NCBI RefSeq assembly: GCF_900447215.1
Contig: NZ_UFYA01000001.1
Location: forward strand, 2,046,001-2,110,000
Direction: 5' to 3'
Origin: Dermatophilus congolensis
GTDB taxonomy: Bacteria > Actinomycetota > Actinomycetes > Actinomycetales > Dermatophilaceae
Length of the DNA stretch: 64,000 nucleotides
Shown: one piece after another, positions 1-8,828 of the stretch
Layout: every line of letters starts with the position of its first letter
Numbering within the stretch: the first letter of the stretch is position 1
Notes under the pieces: model-generated
The model's input: the letters and a program-made list of their open reading frames with translations, nothing else
The model's database searches: none
Told to the model about the DNA's origin: nothing
Made by a program: the position numbers and the translations under genes

Positions 1-2
1 CG

Positions 3-1808
3 CCGGTGTATTTCTGGGCGGCGTTCCCGTTCCATCGTTCGGCGGTGGTTAATGCCCGTCATGGTGGGACGACGATGGACACGTTGGTGTCGATTGGTAT
101 TAGTGCGGCGTTTTGGTGGTCGTTTGTGGCGACGCTCTCGGGCGGAACGCAGCATATGTATTTTGAGACTGCTGCGGTGGTGACGGCATTTTTGTTGGTG
201 GGTAGGTCGGTGGAGCAGAAGGCCAAGCATCGTGGCCAGTCTGCGCTGCGGTCGTTGTTGGAGTTGGGTGCGTGTGAGGTTTCGCTGTTGGTTCCTGATG
301 GGGCGGGCAGTTATGCCGAGCGGCGTGCGGGGGTGGCTGAGTTGAAGCCGGGGATGTTGTTCCGGGTGCGCCCGGGTGAGAAGGTCGCCACCGATGGTGT
401 GGTGGTTGATGGACGTAGTGCGGTGGATGCCTCGTTGGTGACGGGTGAGTCGATGCCGGTTGATGTGGTTGGTGGTGATGAGGTGACGGGTGGGACGTTG
501 AATACCTCGGGCACGTTGGTTGTGCGGGCTACGCGGGTGGGGTCGGAGACAACGTTGGCGGCGATTACGCGTTTGGTGGAGCGGGCTCAGACGGGTAAGG
601 CTCCGGTTCAGCGTCTTGCTGATCGGGTGTCGTCAGTGTTTGTGCCGGCAGTATTGGTGATTGCGGTTGTGACGTTGTTGGGGTGGCTTGGTACGGGGCA
701 CCTGTTTACGGAGGCGTTGCAGGCTGCGGTGTCGGTGTTGGTGATTGCGTGTCCGTGTGCGTTGGGTTTGGCGACACCGACGGCGTTGTTGGTAGGTACG
801 GGGCGTGGCGCGGAGATGGGGGTGTTGATTAAGGGGCCAGAGATTCTGGAGAGCACGCGTGCGGTGGATACGGTCGTGTTGGATAAGACCGGGACGGTGA
901 CGTCTGGGTCGATGCATGTGACGGCTGTGGAGACTGCAGGGAAGTTGACGAAGACGGCTGCGTTGCAGGCTGCGGCGTCGGTGGAGGCTGGTAGCGAGCA
1001 TCCGGTTGCGGTGGCGATTGTGGAGGCGGCTAAGGAGCGTGGGGTTTCTCCGGTGGCGGCTTGTGATTTCACGGCATTGCCGGGTGCGGGTGCGCGGGCG
1101 GTTATCAAGGGCACGGAGGTGCTGGTTGGTAAGCCTGATTTGTTTGATGTGGTGCCAGATGAGTTAGCTGATGTGGGTGCTGGGGTGGCTGGCACGACAG
1201 TGTTTGTGGGGTGGGGTGGTAAGGCTCGTGCGACGGTGACGGTCACTGATGAGATGCGGGTGAGTACGCCTGCGGGTGTGGATCGGTTGCATGAGTTGGG
1301 TTTGGAGACGTATCTGCTGACTGGTGATAACGAGTTCACGGCGAAGTCGGTTGCGGCTGAGGCGGGGATTGCCTCAAGTAATGTGATTGCGGGGGTGCGT
1401 CCGGAGCAGAAGCATGCGGTGGTGCAGCGGTTGCAGCGGCAGGGCAAGGTTGTCGCGATGGTGGGTGATGGTGTTAATGATGCGGCGGCGTTGGCGCAGG
1501 CTGATTTGGGTTTGGCGATGGGGTCGGGCACTGATGTTGCGCGGGAGTCGGCCGATATTGTGCTGATGCGCACAGAGGTTGCTGCGGTGGCTGATGCGAT
1601 TGGTTTGTCGCGGCGAACGTTGATGATTATTAAGCAGAATTTGTTTTGGGCGTTCGCGTATAACGTGGTGGGTATTCCGTTGGCTGCGTTTGGTGAGTTG
1701 GACCCGATGTTTGCTGGTGGGGCGATGGCTGCGTCGAGTGTGATTGTGGTGATGAATTCGCTGCGGTTGCGTGCTTATGCGCGTGAGCGGGAGGCGGTTG
1801 TGGCGTAG
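3..1808 (+). CDS. copA: Copper-type heavy-metal P1B ATPase, 3' part (N-terminus outside window)
   Basis: Membrane pump that exports monovalent copper (or silver) using ATP. The reading frame is open from base 3 and starts upstream of the window, so about 601 residues are visible and the N-terminal metal-binding domain is missing. Visible signatures are the actuator motif TGES, the metal-binding CPC in a membrane helix (bases 750-758), the phosphorylated Asp in DKTGT (near base 882), the P1B-specific HP in SEHPV, TGDN and the hinge GDGVNDAAAL. The C-terminal helix carrying YNVVGIPLAA is typical of Cu(I) pumps. No chaperone or CsoR-like regulator is visible here. Substrate choice rests on family motifs only. 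Confidence 0.93.
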   Translation, partial: PVYFWAAFPFHRSAVVNARHGGTTMDTLVSIGISAAFWWSFVATLSGGTQHMYFETAAVVTAFLLVGRSVEQKAKHRGQSALRSLLELGACEVSLLVPDGAGSYAERRAGVAELKPGMLFRVRPGEKVATDGVVVDGRSAVDASLVTGESMPVDVVGGDEVTGGTLNTSGTLVVRATRVGSETTLAAITRLVERAQTGKAPVQRLADRVSSVFVPAVLVIAVVTLLGWLGTGHLFTEALQAAVSVLVIACPCALGLATPTALLVGTGRGAEMGVLIKGPEILESTRAVDTVVLDKTGTVTSGSMHVTAVETAGKLTKTAALQAAASVEAGSEHPVAVAIVEAAKERGVSPVAACDFTALPGAGARAVIKGTEVLVGKPDLFDVVPDELADVGAGVAGTTVFVGWGGKARATVTVTDEMRVSTPAGVDRLHELGLETYLLTGDNEFTAKSVAAEAGIASSNVIAGVRPEQKHAVVQRLQRQGKVVAMVGDGVNDAAALAQADLGLAMGSGTDVARESADIVLMRTEVAAVADAIGLSRRTLMIIKQNLFWAFAYNVVGIPLAAFGELDPMFAGGAMAASSVIVVMNSLRLRAYAREREAVVA

Positions 1809-1829
1809 TTCTGGTGTGGGGTGGGGTGT

Positions 1830-2147
1830 TTATTTGGCGTTTTTTGCGTTTTGTTGATCAATTTCTTTATTGAGGGCTTCGCGTTGCTCTTTTGAGAGTT
1901 GTGAGATGAGTTGGGCGTTTTCTTCAACGGAGCGGGAGAGATATTCCTCGACGGTTCCTAGGGAGGGCGCGGAGGTGAATGCGGGTTTTTGAGGGAGGGG
2001 TGTTTTTTCGTTGGGGTGGGGTGGGGTGTTTTCAGTTGTTGTGGTGGGGGTTTCTGCGGGGGTGTGGGGTGTGGGGGCGGTCATGGTGATTGTTGTTGCC
2101 AGGGCGGCTGCGGTGAGGCATCCGGCGACGATGGGGAGAACTTTCAT
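1830..2147 (-). CDS. Small secreted protein, function unknown
   Basis: I do not recognise this 105-residue protein. It has a short basic start, a hydrophobic segment to about residue 24, a Pro/Thr-rich linker (residues 25-65) and a charged, probably helical C-terminus rich in Glu and Gln. This is the layout of an exported protein. A VAGC stretch resembles a lipobox, but the hydrophobic core follows it rather than precedes it, so lipidation is doubtful. I chose the ATG at 2147 because AAGGA lies a suitable distance upstream. An in-frame ATG at 2162 lies upstream of that ribosome-binding site. It is convergent with the P-type ATPase gene, 21 bases apart. Confidence 0.6.
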   Translation of the reverse strand: MKVLPIVAGCLTAAALATTITMTAPTPHTPAETPTTTTENTPPHPNEKTPLPQKPAFTSAPSLGTVEEYLSRSVEENAQLISQLSKEQREALNKEIDQQNAKNAK

Positions 2148-2263
2148 GTCGTTTTCCTTCACTTTTCTGCCCCGGGGAGCAGGTGCGGTGGTTATGGGAA
2201 AACGATGAAGGTTTTGGGTGTTGTTGTCGGATATATGCGTGCTGTGGGCGCGTCGTTGTGTGG

Positions 2264-3070
2264 TTAGTGGGTGGCGACGCGTTGGCGAACTGCTTCGTAG
2301 ATGACGATGGCGGCGGAGGTGGAGACGTTTAAGGAGTTGGCGTGGCCGTGCATGGGGATGCGTACGCGGTGGGTGGCGGCGGCGAGCATGCGTTGGTCGA
2401 GGCCGGTTTTTTCGGTGCCGACGGCGATGGCGATGGGGCCGGTGTAGTCGATGTCAGTGTGGAGGGTGTCGGTGTCGGGGGTGGTGGCGATGAGGGTGAT
2501 GTTGTTCTCAGTGATCCATTGGAGGGTGGCTTCGGTGGGGTCGGCGGCCACGGGGACGGAGAACACGGTGCCTTTGGAGGAGCGGATCAGGTTAGGGTTG
2601 CCCCAGTCGGTGACGGGGTCGGCGGCGATGAATGCGTCTATTCCGGCTGCGTCGCAGGTGCGGAGCATTGCGCCGAGGTTGCCGGGTTTTTCGACTGCTT
2701 GGGCGATGAGGGTGAATGTGGTGTTGGTGGGGTGTAGGTCGGTGAGGTTTCGGTGCAGGCCAGGGACGATGGCGAGTACTCCGTCGGGGCCTTCACGGTA
2801 GGCGATTTTTTCGAATGCGTTGCGGCTGAGGCGGATTGTTTCTGCGCCGGTTGCGCATGCGTCGGAGACGATGCTGGTTGCGTCAGGGGCCATGAGTTCG
2901 GGGCACCAGAACAGGGTGCGGGGGTGTACGCCGGCGTGGATGGCTAGGGAGAGTTCTTCGAATCCGTCGATGAGGGTCAGTCCGCTGTTGTCGCGTTCGC
3001 GGCGTCGTCGTAGGGCGTTGACGTGTTTGAGGCGAGGGTTTGAGGGGCTGGTGATGGTTAGTTCTGGCAC
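2264..3070 (-). CDS. TrmH/SpoU-family RNA 2'-O-methyltransferase
   Basis: Probable SAM-dependent ribose methylase acting on rRNA or tRNA. The 268 residues have an N-terminal substrate-binding domain starting ITSPSNPRLK, usual for the RlmB/TsnR-like branch. The C-terminal SPOUT knot carries the family motifs EKPGNLGAMLRT (about residues 128-139), VGTEKTGL and IPMHGHANSLNVSTSAAI. The start is GTG, preceded by GGAGAG at a good distance. The target nucleotide cannot be told from sequence. The gene stands alone between two hypothetical genes on the same strand. Confidence 0.88.
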   Translation of the reverse strand: MPELTITSPSNPRLKHVNALRRRRERDNSGLTLIDGFEELSLAIHAGVHPRTLFWCPELMAPDATSIVSDACATGAETIRLSRNAFEKIAYREGPDGVLAIVPGLHRNLTDLHPTNTTFTLIAQAVEKPGNLGAMLRTCDAAGIDAFIAADPVTDWGNPNLIRSSKGTVFSVPVAADPTEATLQWITENNITLIATTPDTDTLHTDIDYTGPIAIAVGTEKTGLDQRMLAAATHRVRIPMHGHANSLNVSTSAAIVIYEAVRQRVATH

Positions 3071-3129
3071 GGCACTCTCCGAGGGGGACGTGGGGTTTGC
3101 CCCATCGTAGGTGCAGGAGGGTGGTGGTG

Positions 3130-3381
3130 TTAGGCCACGGGTACGGCTAGTGGCCCACCGGGTAGAGCGTCGCCGTCGGCGAGGTGGGAGGCGAGGTCTC
3201 GTAGTGCACGTTGGTAGCCGAGCATGAAGTCCGTTTCGCTGCGAGGTTCGCGCCGGTCTGTGATGTCGTTGATGAGGGCGTTGGCCCAGCTTTCAAGGTA
3301 TGTGGCGATGAGGCGGTGGTTTTTGGCCAGGTCGGGGGCGTTGTTATTGCCGAGGGGGTGTTCGGCGTGTGCTGCAGTCAT
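3130..3381 (-). CDS. Hypothetical protein, 83 residues
   Basis: Not recognised. The predicted protein is soluble, without signal peptide or membrane helix, and has a central amphipathic stretch (NHRLIATYLESWANALI) and an acidic helix around GYQRALRDLASHLADGD. The ATG at 3381 is chosen because AGGAAAGGA lies upstream; an upstream GTG at 3453 would add 24 residues with no better ribosome site. It lies 59 bases downstream of the RNA methylase start on the same strand and could be transcribed ahead of it. Confidence 0.55.
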   Translation of the reverse strand: MTAAHAEHPLGNNNAPDLAKNHRLIATYLESWANALINDITDRREPRSETDFMLGYQRALRDLASHLADGDALPGGPLAVPVA

Positions 3382-3647
3382 GGGGGTTGGAGTCCTTTCC
3401 TGTCTGTGTGCTGTCGTGGGAGCGGCAGCCCGCTCAGTCCTCGAGCGCGACATCAGGTGAATCGGCTGGGTTGTGGCGGGAAGTATGAAGCTGGACAGGT
3501 GAAATGTGGCGGGCTGTGTGGGTTGGACGCCCGGCCCTGGAGGGTTTTTGTTGATGTGCAGCGTTGTGATGGCGGGGTTTTCGGTTTAGTTGACGGTTTG
3601 TGTGTCAGACGTCCATGAATGGGCTGGTTGTATGCATGTGGGTGGGT

Positions 3648-4508
3648 TTATGCGCTGGGTAGGAGGTCAAGTACGTCAGCGAGGCCGTCGTTGTCGACGT
3701 GTGCGGTGATGTAGTCGGCGATTGCGGCGACTTCGTCGGGGGCGTTGCCCATCGCGATTCCGCATGCTGCCCAGGTGAGCATTTCAATGTCGTTGCGTTG
3801 ATCGCCAACGGCCAGGGTGTGGGTGGGGTTGATGCCTAGGTGGGTGCGGATGTTTTCTAGGGCGGATGCTTTGGAGACTCCGGTGGCGGTGATGTCGAGC
3901 CATGCGGTGAATCCGATGGCGTAGTTGACTCCGTGGAGCCCCATTTTGCCGATCCGGTCGGTGAAGTGTTCGACGTCGGCTTCGGGATCGTTGAAGGTGA
4001 CGCGGGTGGTGGGGTGGGCGGAGAGGTCTTCCCAGGCAACGGTGTGGATTTGTCCATCGAGTTCGCTGCGGGGGAAGTCGCCGTGAATGTCGAATCCGAC
4101 TCCGACTCGTTCGACAGCCAGTGCGCCAGTGGGGAATTCGCGGCGCAGGGTGTGCAGGATAGGGGCAGGGTCGAAGGTGCGTTGGTCGATGATTTCCCAG
4201 CCGTGGGGTAGGTCGGGGTCGAGCCGGAGGGTGACGGCTCCGTTGGAGGTGACGGCGTATCCGCGTTCGAGGCCGAGCGTGGTGATGATGGGGGCTGCGG
4301 ACAGGATGGATCGTCCGGTGGCGATGATGATGTGGTGGCCGTTGGTGTTGCTGCGTTGGATGGCTTCGCGGACGCGGTTGGTGAGGGTTCCGTCGTGGCC
4401 GATGGTGGTGCCGTCGATGTCTAGGGCGATGAGGTGGCTGCCTGTGGGCAGGGGAAGCTGGGCGGGCAAGGTGCAGGGTTGATGGTGGGCGGGTTGGTGA
4501 GTGTTCAC
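3648..4508 (-). CDS. HAD-superfamily phosphatase, Cof type
   Basis: Predicted cytosolic Mg-dependent phosphatase of the Cof/YbiV group acting on small phosphorylated metabolites; the substrate is unknown. Motif I is LDIDGTTIG (near residue 27), motif II is IIATGRS, and the late motifs include SKASALENI and AVGDQRNDIEMLTWA. There is a C2-type cap between motifs II and III. The protein is 286 residues, a normal length. I chose the GTG at 4508 because GAGGGAGA precedes it; the longer frame to 4583 adds a basic stretch without a ribosome-binding site. A second Cof-type gene lies at 59.4 kb. Confidence 0.85.
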   Translation of the reverse strand: MNTHQPAHHQPCTLPAQLPLPTGSHLIALDIDGTTIGHDGTLTNRVREAIQRSNTNGHHIIIATGRSILSAAPIITTLGLERGYAVTSNGAVTLRLDPDLPHGWEIIDQRTFDPAPILHTLRREFPTGALAVERVGVGFDIHGDFPRSELDGQIHTVAWEDLSAHPTTRVTFNDPEADVEHFTDRIGKMGLHGVNYAIGFTAWLDITATGVSKASALENIRTHLGINPTHTLAVGDQRNDIEMLTWAACGIAMGNAPDEVAAIADYITAHVDNDGLADVLDLLPSA

Positions 4509-4695
4509 GTGTGTTTCTCCCTCGTGTGCCCGTCTTCTGGTGCGGCGTGACTGTGTTTTGTGTGTGGTGGCCGCGGGGGGCATGTGTTCTTTTCTTTGCG
4601 TTTTTTCAACCCTGGGTGAAGGGGTTGTGGTTCCGCAAGGTTGGATGCGTCAAGCGCGTGTTTTTTGGGTGTCGGGGTGGTGAATTTACGGCGCA

Positions 4696-4725
4696 TCGCC
4701 CTCATGCACAGCGCAGCCAGGGCGA
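4696..4725 (-). terminator. Weak hairpin downstream of the Nudix gene
   Basis: Seven-base inverted repeat TCGCCCT/AGGGCGA (4696-4702 and 4719-4725) lies 5 bases past the Nudix stop codon. No U-tract follows on the minus strand, so termination is a weak inference. Confidence 0.3.
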
Positions 4726-4730
4726 GGGTA

Positions 4731-5195
4731 TTAGGTGCGTGGGATCCGGTCGAGGAATTCTCGCTGCCCAGCTAAAAGCCGCGTTCGGGCCTGTTCACAT
4801 GTCATCCATTCGGCGCGGTCCACCTCAGGGACAGTAATGATGTGTCCTGAACCGCGCGGATGTTCGGTTTGGCAAGTGTTACTAGCAACAAACGCCAATG
4901 TGGAAGGCGATTGGACAGCGTAGGCGCGAACAATTTTGGAAGGGTTCTGACGCACTTGCCCCAGATCAATCCATGTTTCTGGGTTACCGGGGGCAGGCAC
5001 CCCTGTTTCTTCGGTGAATTCACGTCCAGCGGCTGCGCGGGCATCCTCGCAGGCAGGGTCATATTCGCCTTTGATGATGGACCACACACCTTCATCTTTA
5101 CGCGCCCAGAAAGGACCACCCGGATGGGCGATAAACACCCACAGCTGATCCTTATCGACACGGTAGGGCAGCAGCCCAGCGCTGTGCTTCGGCAT
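4731..5195 (-). CDS. Nudix hydrolase
   Basis: Hydrolase of nucleoside diphosphate derivatives. The 154-residue protein has a Nudix box at residues 43-66 ending REFTEETGV, with the two metal-binding Glu residues of EE present. There is one extra residue after the first Gly compared with the strict consensus. The N-terminal SAGLLPYR and the segment HPGGPFWARKDEGVWSI match the group of small Nudix proteins often annotated as NTP pyrophosphohydrolase or DNA mismatch-repair-like (MutT-type). The substrate is not predictable. It is divergent from azlC, with 194 bases between them in which I see no clear promoter. Confidence 0.9.
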   Translation of the reverse strand: MPKHSAGLLPYRVDKDQLWVFIAHPGGPFWARKDEGVWSIIKGEYDPACEDARAAAGREFTEETGVPAPGNPETWIDLGQVRQNPSKIVRAYAVQSPSTLAFVASNTCQTEHPRGSGHIITVPEVDRAEWMTCEQARTRLLAGQREFLDRIPRT

Positions 5196-5389
5196 ACTTT
5201 CTACTCTGCCACCAGCAAGCCCGCAGGCTTTTCATCGCTGCACTCCGGCAGATTCAGGTGTCCACTCCCCCGGCCTGATGAGCCCGGACTCATACGCGAA
5301 CACCACTACTGACGCTTATACGGCAATTACACACACATCCCCATTACCCCGCGACGCCGACCGTCACACGGCCGTACAGTTGCACCGTC

Positions 5390-6148
5390 ATGACGCAAGC
5401 ACACCTACCCCACGCCAATACCGCCACCGCCGCAATCCGTGACTCCATCCCCATCGGGCTGGGCTACTTCACCGTATCCCTAGCCCTGGGTGTTTACGCC
5501 GACCAGGTCGGCATGGACACCGTGCTTTCGGGGTTCATGAGCGCTTTCACGCTCTCTTCCTCTGGAGAATTCGCGGGCCTGAACACTCTCGAAACCAACG
5601 GCACCTACCTGCAGTTAGCCATTGGTGTCATCCTCGTCAACCTGCGCTACGTCCTCATGGCTATCTCTTTGGGCCAGCGCCTGGGCCCCGAAGTGAAAAT
5701 CCGACATCGCATTCTCATGGCGTGGGGAATCACTGACGAGATCTACGCCCTCGGCATGGCTCGACGTCACGTAGGTTTCGTTGACTATGTCGCTTCGATG
5801 ATGCTGCCGATTCTCGGCTGGACCTCTGGCACCATCGTGGGGTCCCTAGTTGGCGCGAGCCTTCCCCCACTGTTGACTTCAGCAGCGGGTGTGCTTCTCT
5901 ACGCGATGTTCGTCGCGATCGTCATCCCTACCACCCATGGTTCCCGCCCCATGCTTGCTGTGGTTCTGGGCGCTTCGGCGCTGAGCGTGGCTCTTTCTTA
6001 TCTTCCTGGTTTGGATGCCGGGTGGCGCACCATCATCGTGACCATCGTGGTTTCCGCCATCGCTGCGACTTTCGCGCCTTGCCCCGACCACCCTGATGAA
6101 CCTGACCTGCCTACTGATCCCGGCTCCATCAAGGAGATCCACGCATGA
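5390..6148 (+). CDS. azlC: AzlC-family branched-chain amino acid exporter, large subunit
   Basis: Integral membrane protein of 252 residues. Together with AzlD it forms an exporter of branched-chain or related amino acids. Features are the conserved start region (IRDSIPIGLGYFTVSLALG), the SSSGEFAGL segment, LRYVLMAISLGQRL and several hydrophobic helices. The first three-quarters follow the family pattern, and the C-terminus is a Pro/Asp-rich cytosolic tail. No clear Shine-Dalgarno sequence precedes the ATG. It overlaps azlD by four bases (ATGA), which indicates a coupled pair. Confidence 0.93.
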   Translation: MTQAHLPHANTATAAIRDSIPIGLGYFTVSLALGVYADQVGMDTVLSGFMSAFTLSSSGEFAGLNTLETNGTYLQLAIGVILVNLRYVLMAISLGQRLGPEVKIRHRILMAWGITDEIYALGMARRHVGFVDYVASMMLPILGWTSGTIVGSLVGASLPPLLTSAAGVLLYAMFVAIVIPTTHGSRPMLAVVLGASALSVALSYLPGLDAGWRTIIVTIVVSAIAATFAPCPDHPDEPDLPTDPGSIKEIHA

Positions 6149-6453
6149 CCCCTCTGGGAGCTGTTGTCGCGATGGCCGGGGTGACATACCTTCTGCGTGC
6201 CATTCCGCTCATCACCGTCCGCCGCCGAATCACCAACATATGGGTGCTGAGCTTCTTGCACTACGTCCCTTCAGCTGTGCTCACTGCAATGACCATCCCT
6301 GCCGTGGTTACCGCTACCAGTACTCCCTTGTCTGGGATGACAGCTCTGGCTGTCGCTGTGGCTTTGGCTTTGGCGCGCCGCAGTCTCATGGGTGTGGCTT
6401 TGGGGGCGGCTTTGTCGGTACTCATTGTGGAGGGAGCCATGTCTCTCATATAA
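6145..6453 (+). CDS. azlD: AzlD-family branched-chain amino acid exporter, small subunit
   Basis: Small membrane protein of 102 residues with three to four hydrophobic helices and the family pattern TYLLRAIPL near the start and LHYVPSAVLTAM in the middle. AzlD is the obligate partner of AzlC. The start overlaps the azlC stop as ATGA, and no regulator gene of the Lrp type is next to the pair. A strong hairpin follows the stop at 6475-6520. Confidence 0.92.
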   Translation: MTPLGAVVAMAGVTYLLRAIPLITVRRRITNIWVLSFLHYVPSAVLTAMTIPAVVTATSTPLSGMTALAVAVALALARRSLMGVALGAALSVLIVEGAMSLI

Positions 6454-6474
6454 GAACCGCAGACAAAACAGGTT

Positions 6475-6520
6475 GGGCGTGGTTTTCGACACATCAGATC
6501 ATGTGTCGAAAACCACGCCC
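6475..6520. terminator. Bidirectional terminator between azlD and serS
   Basis: Perfect 20-base inverted repeat (arms 6475-6494 and 6501-6520, six-base loop) that extends further with a G-U pair. It lies between two genes that end toward each other. The arms contain runs GGTTTT/AAAACC rather than a long flanking T tract. Confidence 0.85.
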
Positions 6521-6556
6521 AGCCCGTTCCATTAGCTGTGCGTTGCAGCTTCGGGG

Positions 6557-7879
6557 TTAGCGTTGTCCTGGCGTGAGGACATCGGTGTGCATGTAGGGGC
6601 GTAGCGCTTCGGGCACTCGCACAGAGCCATCAGCTTGCTGGTGGTTCTCCAGAATCGCGACCAGCCAGCGGGTAGTGGCCAATGTTCCGTTCAGGGTAGC
6701 CACCACTTCGTTACCGTTTTCGCCTTTGCTACGGATGTTGAGGCGACGCGCCTGGTAGGTGGTGCAGTTCGAGGTGCTGGTCAGCTCGCGGTACCGGCCT
6801 TGGGTGGGCACCCATGCTTCGGAGTCGAACTTGCGTGCCGCGGGGCCACCTAAGTCACCTGCGGCGACGTCGATGACGCGGTAAGGCAGTCCCATCGCAT
6901 CGAGCATTGCTTTTTCACAGTCCAAGAGCCGGGTGTGTTCGGCTTCTGCTTCCTCGGGGCGGCAGTAAACGAACATTTCGATCTTCTGGAACTGGTGCAC
7001 GCGCAGGATGCCGCGGGTGTCTTTGCCATAGCTTCCTGCTTCACGTCGGTAGCAGGTGGATTGGGCGGTGTACCGCTTTGGCCCTGCGGACAGGTCGATT
7101 ACTTCGTCGGTATGGAATCCGGCGAGCGCAACTTCTGAGGTACCGGTGAGGTAGAGGTCGTCGGCGGCGAGGCGGTATACCTCGTCGGCGTGGGCGTCGA
7201 GGAATCCGGCTCCGGCCATGGTGCGTGGGTTGACCAGGGTGGGCACTTGTAGCTGGGTGAATCCGAATTCGTAGGCTTTGTCTAGTGCCAGGTTCAGCAT
7301 GGCTTGTTCTAGACGGGCGCCTTGTCCGACGAGGTAGTAGAACCGGGATTCGGCGACTTTGACGCCGCGTCCGGTATCGATGGCGCCGAGGTTTTCGCCT
7401 AGGTCAAGATGGTCTTTGGGTTCGAATCCTTCGGCGGCGAAGTCGCGTGGTTGTGGGCCGCGGTGTTCTAGGACGGTGTAGTCGTCTTCGCCTCCGGCGG
7501 GGACACCGTCGATGATGACGTTGCCTACGCGGCGGAGGGTTTCGTCCAGTGTTGTTTGTGCAGTGTCGGCGGCGGTTTGGAGTTCCTTGACGCGTGAAGC
7601 GATTTCGGCGCCTTTGGCGCGGGCTGCGTCAGCTTGGTTTTGGAGTTCGGTGGTGTCTTCGCCGGCTTTTTTGGCTTTGTTGAGTTTGCCCATGAGGGGG
7701 CCGAGTTCTTTGCTGACACGGTTTTGTTCTGCGCGTGCCTGCTCGAAGGCTTGGAGTGACTCGCGGCGTGTCACGTCGGCGGCGAGGACCTGATCGACCA
7801 GGCTCTCGTCCTCGCCTCGGGCGTGCTGCGACCGCTTGACGGCGTCGGGGTTTTCGCGGAGGAACTTGATGTCGATCAC
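6557..7879 (-). CDS. serS: Serine--tRNA ligase
   Basis: Class II aminoacyl-tRNA synthetase that attaches serine to tRNA-Ser and also to tRNA-Sec, the first step of selenocysteine synthesis. The 440 residues show the N-terminal coiled-coil arm (about residues 30-105), motif 2 ([10 protein letters not shown] near the [11 protein letters not shown] segment) and motif 3 ([15 protein letters not shown]). The start is GTG with [10 protein letters not shown], the usual N-terminus. It lies 106 bases downstream of fdhD on the same strand and so closes the selC-selA-selB-fdhD block. Confidence 0.97.
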   Translation of the reverse strand: MIDIKFLRENPDAVKRSQHARGEDESLVDQVLAADVTRRESLQAFEQARAEQNRVSKELGPLMGKLNKAKKAGEDTTELQNQADAARAKGAEIASRVKELQTAADTAQTTLDETLRRVGNVIIDGVPAGGEDDYTVLEHRGPQPRDFAAEGFEPKDHLDLGENLGAIDTGRGVKVAESRFYYLVGQGARLEQAMLNLALDKAYEFGFTQLQVPTLVNPRTMAGAGFLDAHADEVYRLAADDLYLTGTSEVALAGFHTDEVIDLSAGPKRYTAQSTCYRREAGSYGKDTRGILRVHQFQKIEMFVYCRPEEAEAEHTRLLDCEKAMLDAMGLPYRVIDVAAGDLGGPAARKFDSEAWVPTQGRYRELTSTSNCTTYQARRLNIRSKGENGNEVVATLNGTLATTRWLVAILENHQQADGSVRVPEALRPYMHTDVLTPGQR

Positions 7880-7985
7880 CCTGTTACCCTAGCGCGCACG
7901 CTGAGGTGGCAGCTGATCTGGAGTGTTTTCGAGTCCTACATGTGATGTGGCCATCTCAACGTGCGTGGGTGGTCTTGAGGGCTGG

Positions 7986-8828
7986 TTAGCTCAAGATGCG
8001 TTCTTTGCCTGCGTAGATGTTCATGCGGTCTTGGCGTACGAACCCGGCGAGGGTTAGACCTGTTGCTTCGGCGACGTCAACGGCTAGGGATGAAGGCGCG
8101 GAGACACCCGCAAGGATGGGGATGCCGGCGAGTGCGGCTTTTTGTGCTAGTTCGAAACTTGTTCTTCCAGAAACCATGAGGATGTGGCCACGGGCTGGGC
8201 GGATCCCGTTTTGCATGGCCCAGCCGATCACTTTGTCGGTGGCGTTGTGGCGTCCGATGTCTTCACGCGCGATGAGCAGATCTCCTTCATTGGTGAAAAG
8301 GGCGGAGGCATGCAGCCCACCTGTGGCATCGAATGCGCGTTGGGTTTGGCGGAGTTTTTTGGGTAATTCCAGGATGCAGCTGGCCAGGACATTGGTGGTG
8401 TCGGTGCGCAGGTCGAATTGTTGTTCGGTGGTGAGTTGTTCGATGGATGCGGTTCCGCAGACTCCGCAGGCGGAGGTAGTGATGGAGGCGCGGATTTTGT
8501 TTTCGGGTAGGGCGTTGCCGGGGGCAAGGCGTACGTCGACGACGTTGTAGGTGTTGCGGGGGGTTTGGGTTTCTTCGTCGGTGATGGCCCCTGCGCAGTA
8601 GCGGATGGTGACGATGTCGTTGTGGTCGCTGATGATGCCTTCGGCGGCTAGGAGTCCGTGGACAAGTTCGAAGTCGTGGCCGGGGGTGCGCATAGTGAGG
8701 GTGTATGTGGTGCCGTTAATGCGGATTTCGAGGGGTTCTTCTACGGCGAGGGTGTCACGGCGGGTGATGCCTTTGGGGTGGGCGGGGCCGTAGGCAGTGA
8801 TGGGGTGGCGGCGCGTGATGCGGTTCAT
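7986..8828 (-). CDS. fdhD: Formate dehydrogenase accessory sulfurtransferase FdhD
   Basis: Cytosolic protein that passes sulfur from the cysteine desulfurase IscS to the molybdenum cofactor of formate dehydrogenase, which is needed for activity. The 280-residue sequence carries the paired cysteines in SACGVCG (about residue 119), the N-terminal EEPLEIRING and the C-terminal VSGRTSFELAQKAA and GVSAPSSLAV. The start overlaps the selB stop (ATGA), so translation is coupled to selB. Its client is very likely the formate dehydrogenase at 29.7-33.0 kb. Confidence 0.96.
   Translation of the reverse strand: MNRITRRHPITAYGPAHPKGITRRDTLAVEEPLEIRINGTTYTLTMRTPGHDFELVHGLLAAEGIISDHNDIVTIRYCAGAITDEETQTPRNTYNVVDVRLAPGNALPENKIRASITTSACGVCGTASIEQLTTEQQFDLRTDTTNVLASCILELPKKLRQTQRAFDATGGLHASALFTNEGDLLIAREDIGRHNATDKVIGWAMQNGIRPARGHILMVSGRTSFELAQKAALAGIPILAGVSAPSSLAVDVAEATGLTLAGFVRQDRMNIYAGKERILS

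Noticed and set aside
608-1573. Long Thr/Ala-rich frame opposite the copper pump
   Set aside because: High-GC antisense shadow of a well-supported gene; no ribosome site, no family similarity.
7900-7960. TTCGAGTCC-like T-loop motif upstream of serS
   Set aside because: No acceptor, D or anticodon stems can be formed around it.
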